From the NCBI RefSeq assembly GCF_029852145.1, contig NC_079975.1:20093364-20157363 (forward strand): a DNA stretch of 64,000 nt, given 5' to 3'. A program made the position numbers and the translations under genes. The notes under the pieces are model-generated. The model was given only the letters and a program-made list of their open reading frames with translations. It ran no database searches and was not told the DNA's origin. The stretch's first letter is position 1. Every line of letters starts with the position of its first letter. Source of the DNA: Microplitis mediator. Taxonomy: Eukaryota > Arthropoda > Insecta > Hymenoptera > Braconidae. Positions 45,501-54,943 of the stretch are shown piece after piece.

Positions 45501-48500
45501 TAATTTTTCCATGTAACCGTAATTATTTCTGTACTTACCTAGAAATTTTCTTAAAATAACAATATTTTCTACACAGAAAAATGGATTTCTTGACGTAAGA
45601 AGTTTTTTTCTCGCCCCAATAAACAAATTCGTTTTCACTCCATAGTTCAAAAATTTCTTAGGGCAAGTAAAAATTTTCTTAGGGCGACTAAAAATTTTTC
45701 GCGCAAAAAAAACTTCTTTCTATGTCTGCAGCATAGATGAAATAAATATGTCGACATAGAAATTTCTAATTTATGCCTGCATATGAAAAATTACCCCGTC
45801 AACATAGGAATCGTCCTTATGTGAGGTCGTAAAAATAATTGGAGTTTTTTCACCGCGTAAAAATTATTTATTTTGGCTGGTTACTAATTATAAAAAAAAA
45901 CAATTACTGCATAATAAATTATAAAAATATTTATTCGCATTCTTAAAGCCAACTTATCATGATATATACGTTGAATCATACTAGTAATCATGTTTGACCA
46001 GTCAACTTAAGAATTCATCATACATCAAGAGTATATAACCCTGACCTAAGACTCGAAACTCGCATGATATCAGTCTGTTAACTGAAAGGCCATTTCTCTC
46101 GCTTTTAAATTGTATACGATTAAAATACATCTCATTACCATTAACATTACTTCCCATTTATGATAATAATTTATTTTATTATCATAAGTACTATTATTGT
46201 AATTAATAATTAACCTAAAAAATATTTGTTGCGCTAATAGAAATGATATTTCACCTACGATTAGTCATTAATTTTTTTTTTTTAATTTTTAACCGCTGAC
46301 ATTTTAGTAGACAATGAGAAATAACTATTACAGAGTGCATTTATTTTTTGTCGGGTATCTTAAAAATCGTTAATGTTCTGTTGATATTTACTGACCTCAG
46401 TTGTCAATAATAAATAATATTTAACAAGTTATTGTGAATGATTGTGATAAAAATTTATTTTGTGTCGGAAATTGTGATTTCACAATTTTCTATGGCTTTC
46501 TAGTTACGACCGTGATGTGTCAAAAATTTTTTAATGAGAGATAGTGGTAATAATTTATACATTCCCGTGGAATGAGGGAAATGTTAAAGACATTGTTGTG
46601 TAAAAAATTGATTGAGCGATGTAAGTTTAGTATCGTTGAGATAACGAATTTTTATGGTTTAAGTGGTTTTCTATCTAATGGAGTGTGATAAAAAATTTTA
46701 TTTATTAGAGTGATTAGGGTAATTTGTCACTGCTAATTGTGCAATTATTTAGTTGTTAGAAATAAGGGATAGAATTTTTAAACAGTCGAATATATTTATT
46801 TTTGATACTAGAAAAATTATAAATAATTTCGTATGGTAAAAAAACGAGAAAAAAAATTATATCGAGACTTTTCAAGGTTTTTCCTATTGCAGGACATTGT
46901 CATGAACGGAAAATGTTTATATTGTGTGAAGTTATTGTCAACAGACAAAAAATTATGGACCACTCATTGAAATACAGAGATAGTGTCATCCTCATTTAGC
47001 CTCAAATTATTCAAAAGTAAAAAAAAATTTTTCTTGGGATTTTGAGGGTTCCTCCTACTAGAGGGCATTGTAGTGAACAAAAAACGTTTGTATTGTGATA
47101 AGTTATTCCCAACAGGAGCAAAGTTACGGCCAAGTCTCTATAGAAATCTATGGACAGTGTCATCTGCCTCCATCTGCCCGACGTCGATTACTTGAAAAAT
47201 AAATTTTTTCCTAGAGGTTCCGCATTTTTTTCTACTAGAGGACTAGTAATGAACAAAAAACACTAGTATTGTGTGGAGTTAATCCCAACAGGAGCAAAGT
47301 TAGGAGCCAGTCTTCATAGATAGTCATCCTCAATCATCCTCATTCATCCTCATATGGGTCTAAACTTGGAAATAAAATTTTTCTCTGGACTTTTTATGGT
47401 TTTTCCCACTAGAGGACATCATAATAAACAAAAAACGTTAATATTGTGATGGGTTATTTCCCATAGGAGCAAAGTTACGGGCCACTCTTCATCAAAAATC
47501 GTAGACATTGTTATCCTCACCCATCTTTACCCATCCTTATATGGGTCTGAACTCGAAAATACAATTTTTCTATGGACTTTTTATGGTTTCTCCCACTAGA
47601 AGACATCATAATAAACAAAAAACGTTAATATTGTGATCGGTTATTCCCAACAGGAGCAAAATTAGAGACTACTCTTCCTAGACAGTCATCCTCATTAATC
47701 CTCATATGGGTCTGAACTCAAAAATGAATTTTTCCTAGGACTTTTTGGGGTTTCTTCTACTAGAGATCATCATAACAAATAAAAAACATCTGTATTGTAA
47801 AGAGTATTCGCAACGATAGCAAAGTTACGGGTTACTTTTCGCAAAAATTAATCAGCAGCTTCATCGGCCTACATGTATTCCATTGCCAAAAATCACTATG
47901 GTCATCTCGATATCGTTAACTAACCAAAAAGACATTAAAACCAATGTTGAAGATAATAGCAAGTTGCCTAGTGACTCTTTATGGCAGCAACTAATGACAT
48001 TAATAAATATAATCACATAAAAAACAAATAAGTGAGCTCGTCATATTTTCTCATAGATTCTCACCACGCGGTAAATTGATATAAGTGTGAAAATTGTTTA
48101 CTAACAATAATGTAATGCGTAAATTTTCTATCCAAAGGCCATACGTGTGTATATAATTCAATGCAAATACGTTATATACGGATCCTTGACGGTTGGTCGG
48201 ACAGTGGCTGTCAGCATAATAACCATAGGTTGCACGTCGTAAGCTTCGTAAGTGGCTATTGAATATATGCACCGAAGAAGCTGTTTAGTTGCACTCACTC
48301 ACCTCTTCGTACATTATTTACCGATACATATCCATGTACATATCTATATATATATATATATACTGTGGAGTTAGTGGTCATTTTGATCCCAACTACCGAG
48401 TATATTATGTGCTAAAAGAAACACACGTATCACCAATGATTGCTATTGAGTTTATTTCCACAGGATACTTTCATTCCTAGAAATACGTCTCCGCTGATCA

Positions 48501-51500
48501 GAGTCAAGTCAATGAACATCTAGAGTCTAGATTCTGCTGACTACTCGTTTACGGTTTTTATGTGAAAGCTGTTTATATTTATTTCCTGATCAGTGATAAC
48601 GGATTTTTATGAGATCGATATCAATATAATACTGTAACAAAATTTTTTAGGCTTTACGGTAAAAAAATCGGCAAGATCGATGTTCAAGTCTACGAAATCG
48701 GCAATAAAATTTTGATTACCAGTGACAGAATTTATATAATTTGAATTTTTCTCATGAAATCGGCACAGAAATCGTCAGTTTTCGCAATAGTACTGAAGCC
48801 GGTACGAAATCGTAGATAATTTTATGAGTAAAAATGAAAAATCGATGGAATTTTATAAAAATTAATTTAATTGGTCCTCAAATCTCAGAAATTGGTGACA
48901 AAAAATTGTAATCGGTCATATAATAGATTGAATTCTTGAAGAGAAAAATAATTTCCAATTAATGAGAATAATTTCTTTGTCGATGTGATATTAATTTTTT
49001 ATTTAAATATCGGTATATATCAGAGGTTATGTATATATATAAGTATTTAGCGACAGTGTTTAGCTGACTGTAATAAAGATTAATGGTGCAGAAAATATTG
49101 TGGTGATGTTGTTGTATCGTGTGAATAGTCACCTCGAGGGGATTTACGAGAGCTTCTTCATCGTTACCAGGAAGAGAAATCTGCACAGGTATCGAGTGGT
49201 CAAAAAAATAAAAATAAAAAATAATGAATAAGTAATAATAATAATATTGAATTTTTTTTTTAAAACACAAGGAAAAGAATTTTAAATCCACCCCGAGGCG
49301 ATTTAAATAACAAAAATTTTTTATTTCCTTTTTGTCTTCGGGATCCGACAAAAGATTCCGTTTCAATTCTTCTCAGGCTTCTCAGATGTCATAAGTCAAG
49401 GACACTACTGTTTTATCAACATTATTAATCTATTATTATCATTATTATAAATGTTTTTTAATCATCGATTCATTTATTTAGCGCGGGTCAATTTTTAAAA
49501 AATATAAAAAAGCATTAACTTTTTTTTTCTCAGTATCCTGATTCTTTAAACGGCTGTAACTTTTAAACTATTGATCTTACGATAATTTTTAATAAGACCA
49601 AAGTTGTAGAAAATTAAATTTCCTACAACTTTTGTTCCTGTAAAAAATGTCATAAGATCGATAGTTAAAGAGATAGAGTCCTATGAATATTAAAAACTAA
49701 AATTACCCTTAAAAAATTTATGTAATTCATTAAACGGCTGTAACTTTTAAACTATTAATCTTAAGATAATTTTTAATAGGATCAAAGTTGTAGGAAATTA
49801 AATTTCCTACAACTTTGGTCTTAACAAAAAATGCCGTAGGGTCAATAGTTTCAACAATACAGCCACTAAAAGATAAAACGAAAGGTTGGGAAAAAAATTA
49901 CGTAATTCTTCAAACAGATTTAATTTAACTATTAATAATCAATTAATTTACGTTGATTAAAATAATTAGCACAGGTATTTTAATGAGATATATGACAAAA
50001 AAATAAAAAATCAAAACCTCCTAGTCAATAAATAAAAAAAAAAATTGTAGTTAATTGCGTGTAATTTTGCGCAAGACTGATAACCGACTGATGAAAGTTA
50101 AAACATGTTTATTAATAGTAATTGAGTATGAGAGTGTGTGTTAAAATAAAATTAAAAAATTAACATAAGTTTATATATTAAATTGTTATCATTTCCGTTA
50201 TTGGTAATTTATAATTTATAATACTTATGTATATACAAGTGAGATTTTTATTTAAATCATAAAATACACGCTGTTTATTATATTTTTATAATTATCACAT
50301 TTTATTATCGGTCGCCAGTATGATAACTGATTAAATATTTTTAAAAATTTAAATCTCAGTATTTAATTCTTTATTTTATTAATTAATGTTTCAGTAGTAC
50401 CCGATCCAGATGTCAATACCCAGCGGGAAAATTTACTCTGGAAAGATGATCTTCTGCCTAAGACTAATGGCGACATTGAATACGTCATACCTATGAAGAT
50501 AAGCTATAACCAGTACGAAGATCCACGTGAGTTTATATTATAAATTAATTATAATAAAAACTTATAATCTGTTGATTTCATGAATATTTATTATTGTGGT
50601 TTTAAATTAATTTAATTTTTAAATCGCCTCGGGTGATTCGAGGTCACAACCACCAGCTTATTTTAAAATACAGACCGACTTTAGTTTACGCAGATATATA
50701 TATATACTTTTTTTCAGCAAATATTTGTACGCTAATTATATTTAAAATTAATTTTAATCCTCGTAAGGGTCGGGATGCCTTTCTTTCTGCCTACAATGTT
50801 AAATAATTCAAAATATTGGCGGGAAAATTTGAATTGGTCCCAGAAACTCCGCAGACACATGGAAAATCTCTGGAAAGTCTCTGGGCATCCCTTCGATCTA
50901 TCGATTGGTTAATTTTTTTCGATTATAGCTGCGGATAATCATCCGACGATATTTTCAAAGTCTTCCAGAGTAAAATAATCGAAAATTCCCGCGGGAATAA
51001 AATTTAATTGCTCCGATAACCTTAACATCGATACCTAGGATTCTACTTTTTTGCGATAGAAACGTTATTTCTATCAACGAATTTCAGAATTAAACCGAAT
51101 TCAAATTCAGAAAATCGCACGAAAAAATGTGCGCGTAAATTACAGCGCGCATGCGCATAACGTCAACTTCTAGACAACGCGTCCTCATCCATTATTTTTC
51201 TCATTAAATTACTTAATTTTCACGTACAAAATCCAAAATTTTTTTTTGCTGCGGTATTGGTCGGAAATTTGTCTGATTCGACTGCCTCCAGTTATTAAAA
51301 CTCCCAGTGTCAGTGTAAGTAAAATAAGAAAATTAGTACGTGGCACAGAATAAAATAAAATTTCAGACTTCGGGTGATGTCAACCCTCGCCGCCAGATCG
51401 GGCAGTCAACTTTACCCTCGTCTGGTCGTCTTGTTAATCCCTTGCTATGCAATTTACTATTTCTTCAATTAAGAAAAAAAACTAATAAATAAATATATAA

Positions 51501-53485
51501 AAATTGATTAAATCTAAAATGCATAAATTAATAGATGCAACGATCGAAACGGCAATGGATGTGTATAATTATATGTATCAATTGTCTTGTCAGTCATTAC
51601 TTATCGCATCCAGGAAGTACTTTAGTAATCGCAGTAAACTGTCTTATCGATCAAATCAATTCCCATTTGTTACTGCTCACTGGTCATTCAAATTGTTCTC
51701 TTACATATATTTAAAACGTCATATAATATTTAAACTGCCTACACCTCATCAATATTATTTAAATAATTATTATTCCGAACTCACTTAAGGTTAAGCTTCA
51801 TTTTTTTTTTTTAAATTTATTTATGGATTTCAATTCTTAATTTTTTAACGTACGTGTCTGCGGTCCATAATTAATCATACGCCTATTTCTTACATCAGTG
51901 AAACCTACATAAGATTATGAATACAAGCTCTTTGTGTTTATTCACCAGCACAACTTTCAGACGGGTCTTAACGATCATAATACGATGACTGATTGACAAA
52001 AAAAATTAAACAGCAAAAAGTTTATGGAATTATCTCGTTTTTTTTTTTTTTTGTCAACAGCCACAGAAGCCACTAATGCGAGACGTCACCACACTGGGCA
52101 TTTTCGACACTCTAATGCCCAAATTTGGGACCCGCATCCGCAGTATGAATTCACAGCTTTCGGTGAAAAATTTCATCTCAAGCTTAAACATGACAATAGT
52201 TTTATTTCACAAAATATTAAGGTAATTAATTAATTTTTTGCTTCATAATCCCGTTTATAAAATACGTTCGCAATTATGGGGTGGGAGGGGGGGGGTAGGC
52301 TTACTGTGACAAGGGGAGTCGGGGGTCTAAGGAAACATGACGTTTGCAGCTTCTTAAACAACCCTAAGCACAGTTTGCTCAGCAAAAGTTTACTTTCCAA
52401 AAGTTTCCTTGAATTTTTTTTCAAATACTCGTCAACTTTAGGCTTTTCCGTTTTTGACGACATTTTGTAAACAACTTGCTATACAATTTAACGTAAATTT
52501 ACTACCCATATGAGAATGCAAATCCACTTCAAAAGTTGTATACAAATTGTCGTCAAAAACGGAAAAACCTGAAGTTTTGACGGACATTTGACGAAAAATT
52601 CAAGAAAACTTATGCACCTGAAGATCGGAACGTTTTTCTCGCAACGAAAATGGAAATAATTTATGAAATTCGTGTCTAATGGCGACTTAAGGGGTAATTT
52701 GGGGTGACCTGTTATTTTCGGGTAACATGCGAAACATTTACGAAATCTAGATCCAGTAGATTTTTTACTTCTCATTTCTTTTTTCTTATTTTCGTTCCGC
52801 GAAAAACGTTCCGATCTTCAGGTACATGATAACTTTTATTAGGGTTTTTTTCTAGTAAAAAGAGTTACCTCTAAATTGAAGAAAAATTAACCGCAAATTT
52901 TGCTGTCAAGTTGTCAGCAAATTCGGGCACCAAATTTCGATAATTTCAAGTATCAAGTTACGGTCAATTTCAAGCTAAAGCTGCTATTAGGGAATTTTGT
53001 AAATTTTTCTCTCGGTTTTTTCAAATTTTTTTTTTCGTTACAATAGAAAGTCATTCGTTTCATATTTGTAAATATATAAATATTTCTATGCATATATTTC
53101 CGTCATAACGGGGGGGGGTCTATCATTTGTGACGTAATATTGATAGGGGGATCGCAGAAAATGTGACGAAGGGGGGGGGGGGGTAATAGGTAAAATTTTG
53201 CGTGACGTATTTTATGAAAGGCCCCTTAGTTTTCCAACTTTGATACTTTTGTTCAGTTGTTATTTTTTATGACGAGTAAACAAGTTGGTTTGGATGATTG
53301 GTATATATTATGAATGAAAAATAAATAAAAAAAGAAAAAAAAATGTTTGTATATTTAAGGTGACTCACACAAGTCAAAACAAAACTAAGTGGGAACATCC
53401 AGGTCACCAGCTGGGATGCTACTACACGGGTGTCGTTGATGGTGATCCTAAATCCATCGTTTCTGTCAGTTTATGCCACGGAATG
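24331..53485 (+). CDS. ADAMTS-type metalloprotease, N-terminal part (propeptide), continues beyond the right edge
   Basis: Four coding exons join in frame: 24331-24568, 50395-50526, 52061-52221, 53360-53485 (657 nt, 219 residues so far). Residues about 10-32 are a strongly hydrophobic signal or signal-anchor segment (VAALAIVFLVVFLVILW). The following sequence carries features of the reprolysin propeptide: IWDPHPQYEFTAFGEKFHL, LKHDNSFIS, GCYYTGVVDGDP and VSLCHGM. The Cys-Tyr-x-Gly ... Gly-Asp-Pro ... Cys-His-Gly pattern is characteristic of ADAM/ADAMTS prodomains. ADAMTS is favoured by the overall wording; insect ADAMTS-A is my closest guess. The zinc-binding and thrombospondin domains are not in the window. 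The 25.8-kb first coding intron is unusually large compared with its neighbours. Confidence 0.8.
24650..24750. mobile_element. Internally deleted copy of the ATGTACCTGAAGATCGG element
   Basis: Ends ATGTACCTGAAGATCGGAAC and GATCTCCAGGTACAT match the full copies at 36596-36812 and 52612-52827. The middle is shortened. Confidence 0.75.
24787..25038. mobile_element. Element rich in AAAATTTTTCTTGG words
   Basis: Alternating CAAGAAAATTTTT / AAAATTTTCTTGGG words in both orientations; one of a family with members at 11720, 29130, 31266 and 45570. Confidence 0.5.
25047..25266. mobile_element. Copy of the CTGAAGTTAGC family
   Basis: ATGATACTGGAGTTTGCCGA at the left and GTCTGTTAACTTCAGGATCA at the right, directly after the previous element. 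Confidence 0.7.
25267..26574. other. Intron sequence without recognised feature
   Basis: AT-rich with T-runs; nothing supported. Confidence 0.4.
26575..26975. mobile_element. Two adjacent copies of the CTGAAGTTAGC family
   Basis: A left-truncated copy (26575-26776) ends TTGGCTGACTTCGGTATCAT. A second copy (26782-26975) starts ATGATTTTGAAGTCAGCAGA. Confidence 0.65.
26976..28008. other. Intron sequence without recognised feature
   Basis: AT-rich, with TA-rich tracts near 27190-27230; nothing supported. Confidence 0.4.
28009..28200. mobile_element. Copy of the CTGAAGTTAGC family
   Basis: ATGATCCTGAAGTTGACCGA at the left; the right end (AAACTCCAGTATTATAA) is eroded. Confidence 0.65.
28201..29129. 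other. Intron sequence without recognised feature
   Basis: AT-rich with a short ACATATACACATGTACATAT stretch near 28703; nothing else supported. Confidence 0.4.
29130..29345. mobile_element. Element with GGATTTCTTGGCGCAA ends
   Basis: Left end CACAGAAAAAGAAGGATTTC and right end GAGCCAAGAAATCCTTTTTT are inverted; the interior alternates TTTTCTTGG and CCAAAAAA words. Confidence 0.7.
29417..29635. mobile_element. Element with TCTTGATTCAAGAAAA ends
   Basis: Left AAAAAAAAAGTTATCTTGATT, right TCAGTCGAGACTTTTTTTCT; several CAAGAAAATTTTTCTTG palindromes inside. Related to the outer element at 31183-31762. Confidence 0.5.
29636..30319. mobile_element. 684-bp element with 26-bp terminal inverted repeats and TA flanks
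   Basis: Left end TA-AGGTAAAAGCCCCTATACCC, right end GGGTATAGGGACTTTTACCT-TA. Inner words CGCTCACTTTAAC and GTGAGCGACTATGG add to the inverted structure. No transposase frame. Confidence 0.85.
30320..31182. other. Intron sequence without recognised feature
   Basis: AT-rich; a T-run near 30523-30538; nothing else supported. Confidence 0.4.
31183..31762. mobile_element. Nested elements, three levels
   Basis: An outer element (31183-31762, ends with TCTCGACTCAAGG and CTTGACTCAAGATTAAG) contains a middle one (about 31266-31640, TTTCTTTGCGCAA and TTCTTGCGTCAAAAATCC). The middle one contains a CTGAAGTTAGC copy at 31409-31606. Confidence 0.6.
31409..31606. mobile_element. Copy of the CTGAAGTTAGC family (innermost of the nest)
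   Basis: ATAATACTGAAGTTAGCCGA at the left and CTGTTAATTTCAGGATCGCA at the right. Confidence 0.75.
31763..32760. other. Intron sequence without recognised feature
   Basis: A GATGTTGATGTTGATATTGG run near 31812-31840 and a slightly GC-richer patch near 31890-32060. Neither has a supported function. Confidence 0.4.
32761..33762. mobile_element. Palindrome-array element, copy 1 (1002 bp)
   Basis: TA-flanked ends CACGGAAAGAAAATTAT and ATAATTTTCTATCCGTG. Inside are two arrays (about 32810-33010 and 33385-33745) of units like ATGGGAACNATTCCCAT joined by AATATTA. They flank a non-palindromic spacer. The spacer's part near 33255-33385 matches the spacer of copy 3 in reverse orientation; 33015-33250 is largely specific to this copy. 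Confidence 0.85.
33763..35336. other. Intron sequence without recognised feature
   Basis: AT-rich, with TA-rich tracts near 34170-34200; nothing supported. Confidence 0.4.
35337..35412 (-). repeat. tRNA-like (SINE) remnant
   Basis: On the minus strand a GGTTCGAATCCACC box-B-like sequence (about 35350-35363) follows a tRNA-like body. Stems are mostly broken, so this is a decayed SINE head rather than a working tRNA. Confidence 0.35.
35413..35933. other. Intron sequence without recognised feature
   Basis: AT-rich; nothing supported. Confidence 0.4.
36324..36595. mobile_element. Middle element of the nest (CACTGAGAGAACAATTTATT ends)
   Basis: Inserted at TA in the outer element's right terminal repeat. 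Ends CACTGAGAGAACAATTTATT and AATAAATTGTTCTCTCAGTG. It has an internal palindrome around GATTTGTTAACTATAAACAA. Confidence 0.85.
36596..36812. mobile_element. Inner element of the nest, 217 bp, 9-bp target duplication
   Basis: Ends ATGTACCTTAAGATCGGAAC and GTTCCGATCTTCAGGTACAT. The target duplication CTCTCAGTG lies at 36587-36595 and 36813-36821. Long terminal repeats plus a 9-bp duplication fit a Mutator-like MITE. Other copies: 24650-24750 and 52612-52827. Confidence 0.9.
36827..40244. other. Intron sequence, TA microsatellites and a decayed box-B-like site
   Basis: (TA)n tracts near 38005-38026 and 38103-38118. GAGTTCGAATCGG near 37217 may be a SINE relic. Nothing else supported over this 3.4 kb. 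Confidence 0.4.
40299..40648. mobile_element. Foldback element with arms of about 135 bp
   Basis: Left TTCCTATCTAATTAACATGT and right ACATGTTAATTAGATGGGAA are inverted. The arms stay similar to 40436 and 40512, through TTCCAAAACCCTATGA / TCATAGGGTTTTGGAA. A tRNA-like GTAGCTCAACTCTAAGAGG lies just outside at about 40259. Confidence 0.8.
40649..43659. other. Intron sequence without recognised feature
   Basis: AT-rich. A short GC-richer patch near 41440-41530 has no coding or repeat signature that I can name. Confidence 0.4.
43660..43745 (-). repeat. Possible tRNA-like SINE remnant
   Basis: The minus strand carries CGCGGGTTTTGATTCCC, a degenerate box B, with a GACGGTGAGGGT stem-like stretch before it. 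Weak. Confidence 0.25.
43746..44586. other. Intron sequence without recognised feature
   Basis: AT-rich; nothing supported. Confidence 0.4.
44587..45237. mobile_element. Palindrome-array element, copy 2 (651 bp), GGTAACNGTTACC type
   Basis: TA-flanked ends CACGGAGAGAAATTTATGG and CCATAAATTTTTCTCCGTG. The interior is an array of ATGGTAATNGTTACCATA units joined by ATATTA, with a few TATGGGAAC units at the right. It has no central spacer like copies 1 and 3. Confidence 0.85.
45570..45725. mobile_element. Element with GGATTTCTTGACG ends
   Basis: Starts ACACAGAAAAATGGATTTCT and ends GCGCAAAAAAAACTTCTTTC; AAATTTTCTTAGGG words inside. Same family as 29130-29345. Confidence 0.55.
45726..46829. other. 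Intron sequence without recognised feature
   Basis: AT-rich; nothing supported. Confidence 0.4.
46830..47860. repeat. Diverged tandem repeat, about six units of roughly 175 bp
   Basis: Each unit has CACTAGAGGACATC or a variant (near 46888, 47058, 47233, 47410, 47595, 47760), then AACAAAAAACGTT, TATTGTGATNNGTTATTCCC, AACAGGAGCAAAGTTACGG and CATCCTCAT. Unit lengths vary from about 165 to 185 bp. Confidence 0.8.
47861..49539. other. Intron sequence without firm feature
   Basis: Includes a (TA)n tract near 48344-48361 and a run of GAAATCGGCA-like words at 48650-48920. Nothing else supported. Confidence 0.4.
49540..49870. repeat. Two tandem copies of a palindromic unit
   Basis: CGGCTGTAACTTTTAAACTA occurs at about 49552 and 49734. 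Each is followed by an AAAGTTGTAG ... CTACAACTTT palindrome (about 49600-49640 and 49783-49822). Confidence 0.75.
50395..50526 (+). CDS. ADAMTS coding exon 2
   Basis: 132 nt, TGTTTCAG acceptor and GTGAGT donor, phase 1 at both ends. Encodes VVPDPDVNTQRENLLW ... YVIPMKISYNQYEDP, the early prodomain. Confidence 0.8.
50527..52060 (+). other. ADAMTS intron 2
   Basis: AT-rich. A GCGCGCATGCGC palindrome near 51147 is NRF1-like but isolated. No element boundary recognised. Confidence 0.4.
52061..52221 (+). CDS. ADAMTS coding exon 3
   Basis: 161 nt, acceptor TTTTGTCAACAG and donor AAG/GTAATT, phases 1 to 0. Encodes IWDPHPQYEFTAFGEKFHL and KHDNSFISQNIK. Confidence 0.85.
52235..53225. mobile_element. 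DNA element with TTTATAAAATACGTTCGCAA-type ends and G-runs, host of a nested MITE
   Basis: Near the left, TTTATAAAATACGTTCGCAA (about 52253). Near the right, the complement-like TTTTGCGTGACGTATTTTAT (about 53195) followed by GAAAGGCCCCTTAG. G-runs lie near 52283-52292, 53110-53117 and 53171-53182. The 216-bp element 52612-52827 sits inside. Confidence 0.45.
52612..52827. mobile_element. Copy of the ATGTACCTGAAGATCGG element
   Basis: Ends ATGCACCTGAAGATCGGAAC and GTTCCGATCTTCAGGTACAT. Closely similar to 36596-36812 throughout. No clean target duplication is visible at this site. Confidence 0.85.
53360..53485 (+). CDS. ADAMTS coding exon 4, last in the window
   Basis: 126 nt (42 codons), acceptor TATTTAAG and donor ATG/GTGAGT, phase 0. 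Encodes HPGHQLGCYYTGVVDGDP and IVSVSLCHGM. Confidence 0.85.
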
Positions 53486-54860
53486 GTGAGTTTTTATTTT
53501 TAAAATTTTTTATTATATTATTGTGATGGGTTTATTTTTTAAATTTTATTTATTGCTAGCAAATTATTTTTTTACTTTTTCTGTTGGTTTTTATTGATGT
53601 CTTTATTCAGGAAACAACACTTCAATATCATCATATATGAGGATTTTTTAAATTTCGCGGGAAAAATTATGGTAGATATCGAACACAAAATTAAATAATT
53701 TGATGATTTTTTTGTTGTTGCTAATTAAAATTAATTATCTTCAGAATATTAATTATCAATTAATTTAATATTCATTGATTTACTAAAAAAAATAACAAGC
53801 GTTAAATTCGTCCGCGATCATTGAACTCAGAAAAATAAATTAAGAAAAAAAAAGTTAAAAATTCATAAATGCCAAGCATAATTTTTGATATATTTATATC
53901 TTTTTATGAAAATGATATTTTTTAATATTTATTTGAATTTAAATTTAACAAAGGAAGAGGTCTATTAAATAATTAAAATATAGAGAAAAAAAGGTCGAAA
54001 TTTGTTTAAATTTCGTGAGAGAAATTACCGTGAGAGTAAAATAAAATAGAGTGATTCTAAAAGTTATATATTATATTCTATGATATGCAGCTAGAAACTG
54101 ATACAGTATCATTAGATAAAATATTGATATTTTAGAGAATTTTACCGTGACACCTAAATTTCAACAGAGCAAATAAAATATACAAACTTAAAATTAAACT
54201 GTTTAGAATCAGGCATGAGTAAATAGTGCTCAGTAAAAGTATAATTTTATATTAAACCTTTAATTCCATAACTTAATTTTTTGTCATAACGAAATAATTT
54301 AATTGACAATTTTACTGCAATCGAAAATTCATCCGAATTAACAAGAATTTTTTTTTTCGTTCCTTGACTTCTAAGCTACCGGGTCATTGGCACGATAATT
54401 TTCGCCCAAAACATATCTTTGAACTTAGAGGTCTAAAATTTTTTTAATAACGCCGCTGATGGTTTTTTAATAACAGGAATTAGAAATTTTCGAGAATCCT
54501 AATTACTATGGATTTTTTTTACCGCCATCTAAATAATTATCTAAGTGTTCTATTACGGACACTTGAATTTATTTATAAAATATATTTTAGTAGTCGTAAT
54601 TAATGAATACACAGTAGGAGATGCGAATAATATTTTAATTTTTTTGAATTCTTAATTCTTAAGATTTAATCAAAATTAACATAAATTATTTCGTTTGTAT
54701 TTATAATGAAAAAATAAATTAATACTTCGAGGTGGGCTTTTTATCGAACCTCTCGTATCGATTGTTTAGTTTGTTTTTCTGGCATACAGCATCGTGGTTT
54801 ATATTATAACGATAGTGTTTCGTGTGTGTAATCGAGTAAAAAAAATAAATAAATTCGATA

Positions 54861-54862
<2 letters not shown>
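53486..54862 (+). other. ADAMTS intron 4, first part
   Basis: AT-rich; nothing supported. The intron continues past the right edge of the window, since no further propeptide exon was found. Confidence 0.45.

Positions 54863-54938
<76 letters not shown>
54863..54938. repeat. (AC)n microsatellite, about 38 units
   Basis: Uninterrupted AC/CA dinucleotide tract. Open frames across it are artefacts. Confidence 0.97.

Positions 54939-54943
<5 letters not shown>

Larger units (their letters stand above)
24569..50394 (+). other. ADAMTS intron 1 (25.8 kb), dominated by transposon remnants
   Basis: GTGAGT donor at the start and TGTTTCAG acceptor at the end, with matching phase. Recognised contents are listed separately. 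Open frames inside are short, AT-driven and lack coding character. No nested gene recognised on either strand. Confidence 0.75.

Noticed and set aside
49127..49180. Possible 48-nt minus-strand exon (ISLPGNDEEALVNPLE) between CTGTGCAG and GTGACT
   Set aside because: The splice sites are plausible, but no partner exons were found on the minus strand nearby.
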